Assembly: GCA_947184155.2 (NCBI GenBank) | Contig: CAMXCT020006767.1 | Span: forward strand, 550,749 to 614,748 | DNA from: Cladocopium goreaui | Lineage: Eukaryota; Sar; Dinophyceae; Suessiales; Symbiodiniaceae | Length of the DNA: 64,000 nucleotides | Direction of reading: 5' to 3' | The notes under the pieces: model-generated | What the model was told of the DNA's origin: nothing | The model's input: the letters and a program-made list of their open reading frames with translations, nothing else | Database searches by the model: none | Part shown: piece after piece, positions 63,326-64,000 of the stretch | How the letters are laid out: each line of letters begins with the position of its first letter | How positions within the stretch are numbered: position 1 is the stretch's first letter | Position numbers and translations under genes: made by a program

Positions 63326-64000
63326 TTTTGAATACGTAGAATATACATCAGTATGGTTGACGGTTTTATGCGTTGCTCGTTGGCCAAAGGATATGTTGAG
63401 AAACATTGGGATTCAATCATGCCATGTGTCGTGTTTTAAATGGTCCTTTTAGAGTTCCATGAATTCTGGTGGATGAACCGGGGAAATCCAGGTCAAACGG
63501 ATGGGAGAGGATGTTAAGGGCTATCATAGAAAGTCAGGATACACAATCAGCTTGGTTTGTTTGAAAATAGGGTGCCCCGTTCGACTCATTGGTGATTTTG
63601 GACATGCACCCAATTTTCAGGCACATCTGTGTATGTATATATACATATATAAGTAGATTTTTCTGTAGTATGTATGTATATGTGTATGTATATATGTACA
63701 CAAATATGTCATGTATTGTTGGTGAAACATATCCCATTCTACACCTTATTTGCACATGCAATCACCCGATGAAACCATATCCCAGAGTCAAATCCACTGC
63801 GTGCTGGATAAACCGCCATTCCCACCATGTTCCATGCATTGTGGCTTGCTTAAACTCCACAAAATCCATTTAGAAAACCATCATTGCTCACTATGTTTGA
63901 TGGTTAGATCATGTTAGATCCTGATGTGTTCATCATTCTTTCCATATATTTAATATATTTGTTTTTAACGTTCTGGTCCCTGTCCCCCATTCCCACGCCT
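63326..64000. other. AT-rich spacer
   Basis: No gene recognised; TA/TG-rich runs at 63630-63710. Confidence 0.5.

Noticed and set aside
63122-63452. Frames made of HPSIHPSI or YIHTYIHT
   Set aside because: Translations of CATC/CATA tetranucleotide repeats.

Overview
The window looks like nuclear DNA of a dinoflagellate, most likely Symbiodiniaceae-like. Four things point that way: host-like genes cut into many short exons whose introns end AG|G, with at least one donor that reads GA; protein families I recognise as expanded in Symbiodinium-type genomes; Copia and tyrosine-recombinase retroelements of dinoflagellate type; and abundant microsatellites. No rRNA, tRNA or CRISPR array was recognised, and nothing suggests bacterial operons.

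Layout. 1-2.97 kb: 3' part of a decayed Copia element with a methyltransferase-like domain placed upstream of its reverse transcriptase. 3-8.7 kb: mostly non-coding, with isolated exon-like pieces (PPR-like, membrane segment). 8.8-18.5 kb: exons of one large plus-strand gene, or several fused ones, with a methyltransferase-like core and a lysine-rich end. 18.9-22.2 kb: a second multi-exon plus-strand gene of a dinoflagellate-expanded family of unknown function. 23.06-27.62 kb: two almost identical 224-bp foldback MITEs flanking a minus-strand Rep-like gene (HUH nuclease plus SF3 helicase) and a truncated Tc1/mariner-like transposase. 29.7-35.1 kb: a decayed tyrosine-recombinase (PAT/DIRS-type) retroelement with split direct repeats that carries a cytosine-C5 DNA methyltransferase. 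36.8-38.7 kb: GAT-rich repeats and a modular composite repeat. 39.6-49.5 kb: a complete, very young Copia element (LTRs of 1161 and 1158 bp, one 2410-aa Gag-Pol) inserted in a GGT microsatellite, with an extra methyltransferase-like domain at its C-terminus. 49.5-58.3 kb: AT-rich spacers with a few exon candidates. 58.3-61.2 kb: a satellite of about 240 bp with alternating monomer types, interrupted by a second copy of the composite repeat. 61.2-64 kb: AT-rich DNA with microsatellites and two exon candidates.

The recurring theme is methyltransferase-type domains in unrelated settings: a recognisable C5 DNA methyltransferase in the tyrosine-recombinase element, a divergent methyltransferase-like domain in two different positions in two Copia elements, and a related-looking core in the host-like gene at 13.9-14.8 kb. 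Exon limits are read by eye from open frames and AG|G acceptors and are approximate.
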